Shown in pieces: positions 10,035-18,707 of a DNA stretch of 64,000 bases. The stretch spans positions 2,434,685 to 2,498,684 of the forward strand of contig NZ_JAEVYN010000001.1 of the NCBI RefSeq assembly GCF_016807185.1, read 5' to 3'. The number at the start of each line of letters is the position of its first letter. The first letter of the stretch is position 1. Below the pieces are notes generated by a model. It had not been told where the DNA came from and did no database searches. It was given only the letters and a program-made list of their open reading frames with translations. Source of the DNA: Leptolyngbya sp. Cla-17 (lineage in GTDB: Bacteria; Cyanobacteriota; Cyanobacteriia; Leptolyngbyales; Leptolyngbyaceae). Made by a program: the position numbers and the translations under genes.

Positions 10035-10100
10035 AATCCATTGGGTAAAAGGCTCATCATTCGGGTTCGAGTTCTGCACAATTCTTCTGCGTTTCTTCAA

Positions 10101-10485
10101 GCAACAGGTCTCAACTATGTGTTTTGAATGCTAAAAATTAACGAATCTGCATAAAAGCTCGTGGTCTTAACCCGTACTCGGTTCGATTTCGCTCCTATAA
10201 ATGAGAACTGCAACAGATTATCATGAAGTTTTCGTATTGGGGATCAGTGCTGCCAAAGGATCCCAAAAAGCTTCTGAAGAAACTTCTGTCCAGAAAAGAA
10301 CTATAAAGACTACTAGTTCAGACTTTTGGATGATTTTTTAATCAGGATTTTAATTTCCAGCTTCATCAAAACTTTATATTTGCGATCGCAAATTTAGCCA
10401 CCCGTTATTTATTCAAAGAACAAATCTTTAAGTTCTTGAAGACGAAAGAGTACAATGACATCCGAGTCGTTGCTGGCAGATCTGC
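10101..10485. other. Intergenic region between divergent rlpA and purM
   Basis: About 385 AT-rich bases hold the two divergent promoters. One HIP1 site (GCGATCGC) lies at 10382-10389. No operator, riboswitch or small gene could be recognised. Confidence 0.4.
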
Positions 10486-11514
10486 ATGGAATATCGGGAT
10501 GCAGGAGTAGATGTTGAAAAGGGGCGAGCGTTTGTCGATCGCATCCGCAATTTAGTCGCTAGCACCACTCGTCCAGGTGTTTTAGGCTCATTTGGTGGTT
10601 TCAGCGGTTTGTTTGAGCTACCCGCAGGCTACCATCAACCTGTTTTGGTTTCTGGAACGGACGGTGTTGGCACTAAGCTCAAATTGGCGCACAGTCTTAA
10701 CCAGCACGATACAGTTGGAATTGATTTAGTCGCCATGTGCGTCAATGACGTGTTGACCTGTGGCGCAGAACCCCTATTCTTTTTAGATTATCTAGCGACC
10801 GGACATCTAGAGCCAGAGCAATTAACCCAAGTGGTAGAAGGGATTACCAAAGGGTGTCGTTTGGCAGGATGCGCCTTGCTAGGTGGCGAAACCGCAGAGA
10901 TGCCTGGATTTTATCAAGTGGGAGAATATGATTTGGCAGGGTTTTGTGTGGGTGTGGTGGAAAAAAGCCTGCTTTTGGATGGCTCACAGGTGCAAATTGG
11001 AGACGTAGCGATCGGATTGGCAAGTCAAGGCATTCACAGTAACGGGTTTAGCCTAGTACGGAAAATCATCAGCGATCGCGGCTTAAATCTCAGCGATTGT
11101 CCTGCAAGTTTTGAGGGGCAATCCTTGGGCAATAGGCTGCTCACTCCCACACAAATCTATGTCAAGCCAATCTTAAATGCGCGTCAGGCTGGCTTAACCA
11201 TTCACGGCATGGCACATATTACAGGCGGTGGTTTACCCGAAAATCTTCCCCGCTGTTTAGGACAAGCGCAATCCGTACAGATTGATGCCGCCGCATGGAC
11301 GGTGCCGCCTGTGTTTGAGTGGTTAAAACAAGAGGGCAATGTTAGTCTTTCGGGTATGTTTAACACCTTTAATATGGGAATCGGCTTTGTGGTGTTGGTG
11401 CCGCCTGCTCAAGTAAACTTAGCCCTTCAGCATTTTGCTGCCGAAAACATCGCCGCTTTTGCCATCGGTGAAGTGATTACGGGATCGGGTGAAGTCGTTG
11501 GCATACCGGAGTAA
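10486..11514 (+). CDS. purM: Phosphoribosylformylglycinamidine cyclo-ligase (AIR synthetase)
   Basis: The 342-residue protein begins MEYRDAGVDVEKG and continues with GFSGLFELP, VSGTDGVGTKLKLA, MCVNDVLTCGAEPLFFLDY and GGETAEMPGFY, the signature sequences of PurM. It closes formylglycinamidine ribonucleotide to AIR with ATP, the fifth step of purine synthesis. Length is normal for the family. The stop is followed 5 bases later by the rsmA start, suggesting translational coupling. Confidence 0.96.
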   Translation: MEYRDAGVDVEKGRAFVDRIRNLVASTTRPGVLGSFGGFSGLFELPAGYHQPVLVSGTDGVGTKLKLAHSLNQHDTVGIDLVAMCVNDVLTCGAEPLFFLDYLATGHLEPEQLTQVVEGITKGCRLAGCALLGGETAEMPGFYQVGEYDLAGFCVGVVEKSLLLDGSQVQIGDVAIGLASQGIHSNGFSLVRKIISDRGLNLSDCPASFEGQSLGNRLLTPTQIYVKPILNARQAGLTIHGMAHITGGGLPENLPRCLGQAQSVQIDAAAWTVPPVFEWLKQEGNVSLSGMFNTFNMGIGFVVLVPPAQVNLALQHFAAENIAAFAIGEVITGSGEVVGIPE

Positions 11515-11518
11515 CTCT

Positions 11519-12355
11519 GTGCCCCAACCGCGCAAACAGTTTGGTCAGCATTGGCTACAGAGTGAAAAAGCGCTGAGCAGCATTGTTGCAGCGGCTGAGC
11601 TTAAAAAAACTAGTCCTGATACTGTTGGCGATCGCGTCTTAGAAATTGGTCCAGGAACCGGCGTTTTAACTCGTCAGTTGTTGCCTCAAGCGGACTCCGT
11701 TGTTGCGGTAGAAATTGATCGGGATTTGTGTGAACTGTTGATTAGAAAATTAGGCAAGATCGATAACTTCCTGCTGTTGCAAGAAGACTTTTTGACTGTA
11801 GATCTACCAGCCATGCTTGCGCCCTTACCAGAGTTTCAAAATCCTAATAAGGTCGTTGCCAACATTCCATACAATATTACTGGACCAATTATTGAAAAGC
11901 TGTTAGGCACGATCGCCTGCCCAGCCGAAAACCCATTTGAATCAATTGTATTGTTGGTGCAAAAAGAAGTTGCTTTGCGACTGAATGCAAAACCCGGCTC
12001 AACCAATTTTGGAGCCTTAACCGTGCGGGTGCAATATTTAGCCGACTGTGACTTTATTTGTGATGTTTCAGCTAAAGCATTTCAGCCTGTTCCTAAAGTC
12101 GATTCAGCCGTGATTCGTCTACGACCTCGGTCTTTTCAGCCTGCCGCGAACGATCTTCGTTTTTTTGAAACCTTGCTTAAATTAGGATTTGGCAGCAAGC
12201 GAAAAATGCTCCGAAATAATTTGCAAAGCTTGATTGATCGCGATCGCCTATCCCAATTATTAGAAATTTTAGGTGCTAATCCTCAATCACGAGCCGAAGA
12301 TTTAAGCGTGGAACAATGGGTTTTGTTAAGTAATCAGTTAGTTGTCGATTCGTAG
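11519..12355 (+). CDS. rsmA: 16S rRNA dimethyladenosine transferase RsmA/KsgA
   Basis: An ATG at 11489 lies inside purM, but the GTG at 11519 is the better start: it has GGAG at 11508-11511 with 7-base spacing and gives MPQPRKQFGQHWL, the family's usual N-terminus. Motifs seen are FGQHWL, VLEIGPGTGVLTRQL (SAM motif I), VVANIPYNITGPI (NIPY catalytic motif) and FQPVPKVDSAVIRL. The enzyme dimethylates two adjacent adenosines near the 3' end of 16S rRNA (A1518 and A1519 in E. coli numbering). 278 residues, normal length. Confidence 0.94.
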   Translation: MPQPRKQFGQHWLQSEKALSSIVAAAELKKTSPDTVGDRVLEIGPGTGVLTRQLLPQADSVVAVEIDRDLCELLIRKLGKIDNFLLLQEDFLTVDLPAMLAPLPEFQNPNKVVANIPYNITGPIIEKLLGTIACPAENPFESIVLLVQKEVALRLNAKPGSTNFGALTVRVQYLADCDFICDVSAKAFQPVPKVDSAVIRLRPRSFQPAANDLRFFETLLKLGFGSKRKMLRNNLQSLIDRDRLSQLLEILGANPQSRAEDLSVEQWVLLSNQLVVDS

Positions 12356-12384
12356 CTTTTAATTATTAGAGATTTTTTACTTTT

Positions 12385-13329
12385 ATGCGTAGTTACTCTT
12401 TAATTGCACCCGCAAAAATCAATTTGTATTTGGAGATTTTGGGCGATCGCCCCGATGGCTATCACGAACTGGTGATGGTGATGCAAAGTGTTGATTTGGC
12501 AGATCGAATCGATCTGCGATTAAATGGGACTGAGATGACCCGCGTTCACTGTGATCACCCCAATGTTCCCAACGACGCGAGTAATCTGGCCTATCGTGCG
12601 GCTCAACTGATAGGTCAGCAGTTTCCCCAAGCCTTTGCTCGGTTTGGTGCGGTAGACATTACCATTCACAAGCAAATTCCGGTGGGCGCAGGCTTAGCCG
12701 GAGGCTCAACCAATGCGGCGGCGGTGCTAGTAGGGCTGGATCTGCTGTGGGAACTAGGGCTGACCCAACCAGAAATTCAAGAATTAGGTGCGTTGCTAGG
12801 GTCAGATGTGCCATTTTGCGTTGCGGGTGGAACCGCCTTGGCAACGGGACGCGGTGAACAGTTAGATGCTCTACCGGATCTAGACAAGCTGTATGTTGTG
12901 TTAGCAAAATACCGTAGCCTGTCAGTTTCAACGCCCTGGGCCTATCAAACCTATCGCCAGCAATTTGAGTCGTCTTACTTGCGCGAACCGACTGCTCAAG
13001 TAAACCGTCGTCGAGAAGTTCGTTCGGGTGCTATCCTCACTGCGATCGCCCATCGAGACAGCGCCCAAATTGGGCAGTTGCTTCACAATGATCTAGAGAA
13101 AGTGGTGCTGCCTCATCATCCTAAAGTGGCTGATTTACAAAAACGGTTTCGTGAAATGCAACCATTGGGCACGATGATGTCTGGCTCGGGTCCTACGGTC
13201 TTTGCTCTGACCCATACTCAGGCTGAAGCACAGCGGTTATACGATCAAGTGAAAAGCGCGATCGCAGACCCTGATCTGGAGGTATGGCTATCAAAGTTTA
13301 GCCACTGTGGAATTCACATCGCACAATAG
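12385..13329 (+). CDS. ispE: 4-diphosphocytidyl-2-C-methyl-D-erythritol kinase
   Basis: GHMP-kinase fold protein of 314 residues. N-terminal APAKINLYLEILGDRPDGYHEL, the ATP-binding PVGAGLAGGSTNAAA loop and the C-terminal MMSGSGPTVFAL are all present. It phosphorylates CDP-methylerythritol in the MEP isoprenoid pathway, which feeds carotenoids and the chlorophyll tail. It lies 29 bases after rsmA in the same direction; this rsmA-ispE adjacency is widely conserved. Confidence 0.95.
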   Translation: MRSYSLIAPAKINLYLEILGDRPDGYHELVMVMQSVDLADRIDLRLNGTEMTRVHCDHPNVPNDASNLAYRAAQLIGQQFPQAFARFGAVDITIHKQIPVGAGLAGGSTNAAAVLVGLDLLWELGLTQPEIQELGALLGSDVPFCVAGGTALATGRGEQLDALPDLDKLYVVLAKYRSLSVSTPWAYQTYRQQFESSYLREPTAQVNRRREVRSGAILTAIAHRDSAQIGQLLHNDLEKVVLPHHPKVADLQKRFREMQPLGTMMSGSGPTVFALTHTQAEAQRLYDQVKSAIADPDLEVWLSKFSHCGIHIAQ

Positions 13330-13362
13330 GCTAAAGACGTAGGCATAACTATCGGCACTTTT

Positions 13363-13722
13363 ATGAGTGATCTTCCCCAACCTGTAGAATCCACGGCACA
13401 AGCATCCGTTGCTGGCTCAACTGAGGTAACGACTAAACCACTCACCCCACAAAGCTGTGCGCTGGGTTCCGTTATTTCTGGCGTAATGGCATTTGGCATG
13501 TATCGAATGAGTGGCGCGATCGCTCTATCTTTCGCCGCCCACAAAATCCAGTCTGACAACTTTATTGTTCAAAGGATTTCTGCTGCTGTACGCACTTTAG
13601 TGATTGGCATGACAACCCTCGGAATGGGCGTATTTGGAGTCGCAGCACTTGGGCTATTCGCTCTGGCAATTCAGTTGATCATTCAAAAAAACAACCAACC
13701 GCCAACCTCAAAAGATTCATAG
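13363..13722 (+). CDS. DUF3082 membrane protein
   Basis: A 119-residue protein starting 33 bases after ispE. It has a disordered N-terminus of about 35 residues, then two hydrophobic spans, one near residues 36-62 (GSVISGVMAFGMYRMSGAIA) and one near 80-108 (TLVIGMTTLGMGVFGVAALG). This matches the cyanobacterial DUF3082 family usually found after ispE. Function is unknown; inner-membrane location is likely. Confidence 0.75.
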   Translation: MSDLPQPVESTAQASVAGSTEVTTKPLTPQSCALGSVISGVMAFGMYRMSGAIALSFAAHKIQSDNFIVQRISAAVRTLVIGMTTLGMGVFGVAALGLFALAIQLIIQKNNQPPTSKDS

Positions 13723-14012
13723 CCACTTGGCGAAACAGCCTTAACTGGGATTGCTACAGCAAAAGGACTGGAAAACAAGCAGCGTCAGGCAATACACGGC
13801 AAACGAAATGATCAGTAGAAATGTGATCGCACTGTTTCTTCACGCCTGAATTCATTTAACTTACTCCAACCCTGCGGAAGAGGCTGAAAGTAAGACACCC
13901 CAGCAGATTACAGTCACTACTGAGCTTAATAATATGCAAAATATGTGGCTTTTGATACAGCTTCAATTTTATAGGGTTGGTATGCCTAAGCGTATGAGTT
14001 TTAAATAATTAG
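13723..14012. other. Intergenic region upstream of the riboswitch
   Basis: 290 bases with no gene. The promoter for the riboswitch transcript should lie here, perhaps in the AT-rich stretch 13925-13975, but I cannot place -35/-10 boxes with confidence. No NtcA site (GTA-N8-TAC) was seen. Confidence 0.35.
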
Positions 14013-14140
14013 CCTCTAGGGTTCCGGTTTGATGATTCGCTCATTGAACGTCTGGTCCGAGAGAGGCAAGCTCCCACTAATTTGCTAAACGGCAGCTTAG
14101 ATAGGAGTTACACGGCGGGAAAAAAGCCCGGGAGAAGCTG
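14013..14140 (+). ncRNA. Guanidine-I riboswitch aptamer (ykkC subtype 1)
   Basis: The segment carries, in order, the most conserved blocks of the ykkC/guanidine-I aptamer: CTAGGGTTCCG at 14015-14025, TGGTCCGAGAG at 14053-14063, and ACACGGCGGGA at 14110-14120 followed by AAAAAGCCCGGGAGA at 14121-14135. The variable stems between them have plausible lengths. These blocks match subtype 1, which binds free guanidinium. The ACACGG block, rather than the altered cores of the ppGpp-, PRPP- or ADP-type subtypes, supports that reading. It is about 290 bases upstream of a transporter and enzyme gene set on the same strand. Confidence 0.93.
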
Positions 14141-14176
14141 GCAATCGCTCACAGATTGTGGCTCTCTTGGGCTTTT
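14122..14176 (+). terminator. Riboswitch expression platform: terminator hairpin overlapping the aptamer
   Basis: Positions 14122-14135 (AAAAGCCCGGGAGA) pair with 14163-14176 (TCTCTTGGGCTTTT) over 14 bases, two of them G-U. The 5' arm is the conserved 3' block of the aptamer, so hairpin and guanidine-bound aptamer exclude each other. The 3' arm ends in TTTT, followed by CCGTT, a modest U-tract. This is the usual ON-switch design: ligand binding sequesters the 5' arm and permits read-through. Confidence 0.7.
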
Positions 14177-14427
14177 CCGTTGAAGATATCTTTTTAAGCA
14201 CACCAGTACATCAGACTAATATCCTGAATCGGTTTTAGAAAGTGACACCTGATAACAGCAAAAAAACGACTCATACCTATAACAACTCACATCTATTTCA
14301 TATCTATATAAACAGAAACATAAAGCACCGCATAAATAAATATTTCACAAAACCTGTTGCACGCTATGAGTCATGTCATAAGGCATTTGAGTAAGAGCCT
14401 GGGTATCCCTGAGAAAAAGTTTGAGCG

Positions 14428-15252
14428 ATGAAACATCAAGATCCTATAGCCATGACAGATTCCGTCAGCCCGTCGATCTCGATCGCAAAGCTGGAGGTTC
14501 AAAACATCAGCAAAGTCTACCCAGCCCAGGGTGGGCAATTATCTGTTTTGGAAAATATCCAGTTTCAGATTTATCCAAGAGAACTGGTGTGCTTGGTCGG
14601 TTCATCGGGGTGTGGCAAATCTACGCTGCTGAGTATCATTGCGGGTCTGGTCGCGCCCTCATCGGGGCAAGTGCTGGTGGATGGGCAGTGTGTTACCGGT
14701 CGTCCCGGTTCTGATCGCGGCATGGTGTTTCAGGGCTATACGCTCTTTCCCTGGCTAACGGTGTCTCAAAATGTCGCCTTTGGACTACAACTGCAAAAGC
14801 TACCCAAAGCGGAACAACGCGAACGCATCCATTATTTTTTGGATGTTGTCGGACTGGTGCCCTTTGCCGATGCTTATCCCAAGCAGTTGTCGGGTGGCAT
14901 GAAACAGCGCGTGGCGATCGCCCGTGCCCTGGCAAACGAACCCGCCGTGTTGCTGATGGATGAACCCTTTGGCGCACTGGATGCCCAAACCAAAGAGCAA
15001 ATGCAGCAGTTTTTACTCAATCTATGGGAGCAAACTCATGTCACCATCTTGATGATTACCCACGATGTAGAAGAAGCGATCTACCTGTCTCAGCGGGTTT
15101 ATGTAATGAGTTCCCGACCGGGACGGATGCACTCAGAGATTCCCATTCTCTTACCCGAACACCGAGAACTGGATATTAAACTGTCGCCTGAGTTTGTCGA
15201 TATCAAACGCCAAGTAATTCATGCTCTACGCGGCGATTCGATCGCCGTTTAA
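14428..15252 (+). CDS. ABC transporter ATP-binding protein, NitT/TauT family
   Basis: A 274-residue ATPase. Walker A is GSSGCGKST at residues 58-66. The Q-loop follows in FQGYTLFPW, the signature is LSGGMKQR, Walker B is VLLMDEPFGALD, and the switch histidine is in MITHDVEEA. The sequence type is that of nitrate/sulfonate/taurine-class importers. Starts at 14428 and 14452 are both possible; neither has a strong Shine-Dalgarno. First gene after the guanidine-I riboswitch; partner of the permease at 18708 and the binding protein at 15287. Confidence 0.92.
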   Translation: MKHQDPIAMTDSVSPSISIAKLEVQNISKVYPAQGGQLSVLENIQFQIYPRELVCLVGSSGCGKSTLLSIIAGLVAPSSGQVLVDGQCVTGRPGSDRGMVFQGYTLFPWLTVSQNVAFGLQLQKLPKAEQRERIHYFLDVVGLVPFADAYPKQLSGGMKQRVAIARALANEPAVLLMDEPFGALDAQTKEQMQQFLLNLWEQTHVTILMITHDVEEAIYLSQRVYVMSSRPGRMHSEIPILLPEHRELDIKLSPEFVDIKRQVIHALRGDSIAV

Positions 15253-15286
15253 TTTGACCCATTCATTCCTTAAAAATACTTCTGTT

Positions 15287-16285
15287 ATGCCTAAGTTCTC
15301 TGCCATTGTGCGATCGCTGTCCTTAGCCTTCGCTTCCTTGCTACTGGTCGTTGCCTGTGCTCAGCAGCCCAACGGCACCGCACCCCAATCTCAGCCCCTA
15401 GTATCTGCTACCAATAATTGGGTTGGCTATTCTAGTCATCATGTGGCAGTCGGCAAAAACTTTTTCAAAGACGAAAAACTCAACGTTCAAGATCTCTTCT
15501 TTCAAAGTAATACGGAACAAATCACTGCCTTTCTAGCGGGCAAAGTTGACATTGCCTGGTTGACCTCCGGCGATGCCGTTCAGATTATGGCAAAAGATCC
15601 CACCGTCAAAATAATTTACTTGGTGGATTATTCCAATGGTGCAGATGGCATTCTTGGACGCGACATTAAATCACCTCAGGATGCCAAGGGCAAAACGATC
15701 GCCCGTGAAGATATCTTGTTTGAAAAAATCCTTTTGGCGGCTTACCTGAAAAAAGCAGGACTGACCGAAAAAGATGTGATTATCAAAGACCTGGCAGCCG
15801 CAGATGCCGCAGCGGCGTTTGGCGCAAAACGGGTAGATATGGCGGTCTCCTATGAACCCTACTTGACTAAAGCCGCAAAACAGGGCGGTGGCGAAGTTGT
15901 TTTCTCCACCAAAGATACTAATCTGATCGCCGACGTGGTGATTGCCCGTGACACGCTGATTCAGGCTCGGAAGACTGACCTGCAAGCCTATTTTCGAGCA
16001 GTAGACAAAGCGGTGAAATTGTTGAATGCCAACGATCCAGAGGCATTTAAAATTTCAGGCGCAAAACTAGGCGTGACCGGAGAGGAAGTTAAAGAACAGT
16101 TGCAAGGCGCAAAATTGTTTGACTTGGAAAGTAACAAGTCGGTTGGGTTCAACAAGGCAGATTCCAACAGCCTGATTGGCAACCTGGAACTTACGGCAAA
16201 GGGAGCCTACGAGTCCAAAATCGTTTCCCAGCCGCTTAAAGTCGAGTCTTTGTACGACGATTCAATTGTGAAATCGATGAACTGA
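15287..16285 (+). CDS. ABC transporter substrate-binding lipoprotein (NitT/TauT type)
   Basis: An upstream in-frame start (15221) lies inside the ATPase gene; the ATG at 15287 gives a lipoprotein signal, MPKFSAIVRSLSLAFASLLL, with the lipobox VVAC and Cys at residue 25. The mature part is an NMT1/THI5-like periplasmic domain: NNWVGYSSHHVAVGKNFFKD, then AFLAGKVDIAWLTSGDAV and KIIYLVDYSNGADGILG. ABC_SsuA-like proteins of this class bind nitrate, sulfonates, pyrimidines or other small compounds. By regulation, the ligand here is probably guanidine or a guanidino compound, which is an inference. 332 residues. Confidence 0.88.
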   Translation: MPKFSAIVRSLSLAFASLLLVVACAQQPNGTAPQSQPLVSATNNWVGYSSHHVAVGKNFFKDEKLNVQDLFFQSNTEQITAFLAGKVDIAWLTSGDAVQIMAKDPTVKIIYLVDYSNGADGILGRDIKSPQDAKGKTIAREDILFEKILLAAYLKKAGLTEKDVIIKDLAAADAAAAFGAKRVDMAVSYEPYLTKAAKQGGGEVVFSTKDTNLIADVVIARDTLIQARKTDLQAYFRAVDKAVKLLNANDPEAFKISGAKLGVTGEEVKEQLQGAKLFDLESNKSVGFNKADSNSLIGNLELTAKGAYESKIVSQPLKVESLYDDSIVKSMN

Positions 16286-16425
16286 GATTTGCGAAAGGAG
16301 AGGTAAGGGAGCCGAGGGAGTCAACCGGGTAAAGGGGAAGAGAAGTCTCTCGCTATTCGTCAGCCCTCACTCGCCGCTCTTATCTCCCTGACTCCCTAAC
16401 CCCTGGCCTCTAATTCCTGATCCCT

Positions 16426-17223
16426 ATGCTCCCTAAGCCAGTCTGCAAAAAATGGTTTTCGACCCAACGCATTCAAGATGGTCTGTACTTAATTACAGAG
16501 CCTCACTATTACTGGTATAACCGCGCCAATCTCTGGCTGATTAAAGGACGATCGCAGGATTTGCTGATCGATACGGGGCTGGGAGTTGCCAGTTTGCGGA
16601 ACTATATTGCCTCTCTGCTTGATAAACCGCTGCTGGCGATCGCCTCCCATATTCACTTCGACCATGCAGGTGGAATGCATGAGTTCGAGCAACGTGCTAT
16701 CCATGCGGCTGAAGCCGATGCGTTAAGACAGGGCGACGACCACGAAGCACTGTGCGCGCCAGAACAGGGCTGGGTACAGGATGAACACTTTGAGTGCTTG
16801 CCCCAGGCGGATTTCACCGTCGAGCAATATACACTTCAGGGAACTGAACCAACCCAGATTTTGCAGGAAGGAGATGTGTTAGATCTGGGCGATCGCGCTT
16901 TTGAAGTGCTGCATCTACCAGGACATTCAGCCGGATGTATTGCCTTATATGATGCTCAATCCCAAGAGATCTTCTCAGGTGATGTGATTTACGACGGGGA
17001 ACTGTTGGATGAACTGCATTGCAGCCATATTCCCACCTACCTCGACACCTACGATCGCCTACGAAAACTGCCTGTAGAAACGGTGTATCCCGGTCACTAT
17101 CCCATTTTTGGGCGCGATCGCTATCACCAAATCATCAGTGAGTATCTAGAGTGTCGTCGCCAACCCGGATGCCCGTCTGACTCCCCAACTTTGGATCCCC
17201 TGATATCCGGCACCTGCCTCTAG
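16426..17223 (+). CDS. MBL-fold metallo-hydrolase
   Basis: The 265-residue protein has the metallo-beta-lactamase metal motif HIHFDH at residues 75-80. Further ligands are seen in LPGHSAG (about 165), SGDVIYDG (about 185) and VYPGHYPIFG near the C-terminus, so a dinuclear metal site is expected. No signal peptide: cytoplasmic. Family members hydrolyse esters, thioesters, amides or lactones. Its place between a guanidine-regulated transporter and a glutamine-synthetase-like ligase suggests it acts on the ligase product or an intermediate; this is inference. A 140-base gap with repeated GGAG/CTCC-type purine-pyrimidine tracts precedes it. Confidence 0.82.
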   Translation: MLPKPVCKKWFSTQRIQDGLYLITEPHYYWYNRANLWLIKGRSQDLLIDTGLGVASLRNYIASLLDKPLLAIASHIHFDHAGGMHEFEQRAIHAAEADALRQGDDHEALCAPEQGWVQDEHFECLPQADFTVEQYTLQGTEPTQILQEGDVLDLGDRAFEVLHLPGHSAGCIALYDAQSQEIFSGDVIYDGELLDELHCSHIPTYLDTYDRLRKLPVETVYPGHYPIFGRDRYHQIISEYLECRRQPGCPSDSPTLDPLISGTCL

Positions 17224-17257
17224 GTTCACCCTATTTTCAATTAATCGAGTAAAAAAC

Positions 17258-18616
17258 ATGATGGAAAATCTAACTGCTCAAGTGCAGGATTTGAAAGCAT
17301 CCCTAGAAGCTAAGGGCGTGAAATATGCTCTTGCTAGTTTTGTGGATATTCACGGGATGTGTAAAGCGAAATCCGTGCCGCTCTCCCATTTGGGGCAAAT
17401 GATGGCGGGGTCAGAACTGTTTACGGGCGCAGCTTTGGATGGTGTACCCCAAGATATCAATGATGAAGAGGTGGCCACTCATCCCGACCCTGACTCAATG
17501 ACGATTTTGCCCTGGAAGCCAGAGGTTGCCTGGTTCGCCAGCGATCTGTATTTGAAAGGAGAACCGTTTGAAGCCTGCTGCCGGAGCATTCTTAAAAAAG
17601 TGCTGGCATCAGCCGCAAGTATGGGGTTTACCTTCAATTTGGGGATTGAAACAGAGTTTTTTATGCTCAAGGAAACTGACGGTAAGCCCATTCCGGTGAG
17701 CGATCGCGATACCTTAGCAAAACCCTGCTATGACCTCCAAGGACTGTTGGATAACTACAGTTGGGTCACCGAAATTGTCGAAGCCATGAACAGCCTCGGC
17801 TGGGATGTCTACTCCTTTGACCATGAAGACGGCAATGGACAATTTGAAACTGACTTTGCCTACTGCGATTCCCTCAAAATGGCAGATCGATTCACCTTCT
17901 TTCGGCTGATGGTCAAGGAAATTGCCCGCAAGCATGGCTTTTTTGCCACCTTCATGCCCAAACCTTTCGCCAATCGCACGGGCAGCGGTGCCCACTACAA
18001 CATGTCCTTAGCAGACATCAACACTGGAACTAACCTGTTTTACGACTCCGACGATCCACGCGGTTGCAAACTCTCCAAGCTGGGCTACCAATTCATTGCA
18101 GGCATCCTCAAACACGCTCCTGCGATTTGCGCCATCATTGCCCCCACCGTCAACAGCTACAAGCGCCTAGTTGCCAGAGGCAGTATGTCCGGCTTCACTT
18201 GGGCACCCGTGTATCGCTGCTATGGCAACAATAACCGCACTAACATGCTCCGCATTCCCCTGGCAGGCGGACGGGTAGAATGCCGTGCCGCAGACATTTC
18301 TAGCAATCCTTACCTGGGGGCAGCCATTATTTTAGCTGCTGGATTAGAAGGCATTCAGGAAGGATTAGATCCGGGAGAACCCCACACCGAAAATATGTAC
18401 AGCTACAGTCTGGAACAACTTGCCGAAATGGGAATCCAATGCTTGCCCCGCAACCTGAGTGAGGCGATCGCTGCCTTTGCCAGCGACCCATTGAGCAAAA
18501 ACGTATTCGGTGCCCTGATGTACAACACTTACATTCAATTCAAATCCCAAGAATGGGAAGAATACCACACCCACATCTCTGACTGGGAAATTCAGCGATA
18601 TCTAAAATTCTTTTAA
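17258..18616 (+). CDS. Type III (GlnT-like) glutamate-ammonia ligase / gamma-glutamyl ligase
   Basis: 452 residues with glutamine-synthetase beta-grasp and catalytic domains. Features include ASFVDIHGMCKAKSV (Asp30, at the ammonium-site position of classical enzymes), GIETEFFML, DHEDGNGQFETDF, NRTGSGAHYNMSL, NNRTNMLRIP and VECRAADISSNPYLGAA. The GSGAHYN block differs from GSGMHxHxSL of housekeeping GlnA, and C-terminal adenylylation-loop features are absent. It belongs to the GlnT/'type III glutamate-ammonia ligase' group, whose relatives gamma-glutamylate amines such as methylamine. It may ligate glutamate to the imported guanidino compound or to released ammonia. Located mid-cluster under the guanidine riboswitch. 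Confidence 0.85.
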   Translation: MMENLTAQVQDLKASLEAKGVKYALASFVDIHGMCKAKSVPLSHLGQMMAGSELFTGAALDGVPQDINDEEVATHPDPDSMTILPWKPEVAWFASDLYLKGEPFEACCRSILKKVLASAASMGFTFNLGIETEFFMLKETDGKPIPVSDRDTLAKPCYDLQGLLDNYSWVTEIVEAMNSLGWDVYSFDHEDGNGQFETDFAYCDSLKMADRFTFFRLMVKEIARKHGFFATFMPKPFANRTGSGAHYNMSLADINTGTNLFYDSDDPRGCKLSKLGYQFIAGILKHAPAICAIIAPTVNSYKRLVARGSMSGFTWAPVYRCYGNNNRTNMLRIPLAGGRVECRAADISSNPYLGAAIILAAGLEGIQEGLDPGEPHTENMYSYSLEQLAEMGIQCLPRNLSEAIAAFASDPLSKNVFGALMYNTYIQFKSQEWEEYHTHISDWEIQRYLKFF

Positions 18617-18707
18617 TCAAGGGATAGGAGTCAGGAGATATTGAATTAGGAGACAGGATTTTCGTTTTCAGTTTCATCCCAATCCAAAGCTTAAAACTTA
18701 AAACTCA

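Noticed and set aside
14013..14140. Leader as a ppGpp-, PRPP- or ADP-binding ykkC subtype 2
   Set aside because: The conserved ACACGGCGGGA block and the lack of subtype-2-type changes fit subtype 1, and the downstream genes are transport and C-N hydrolysis rather than amino-acid or purine synthesis.
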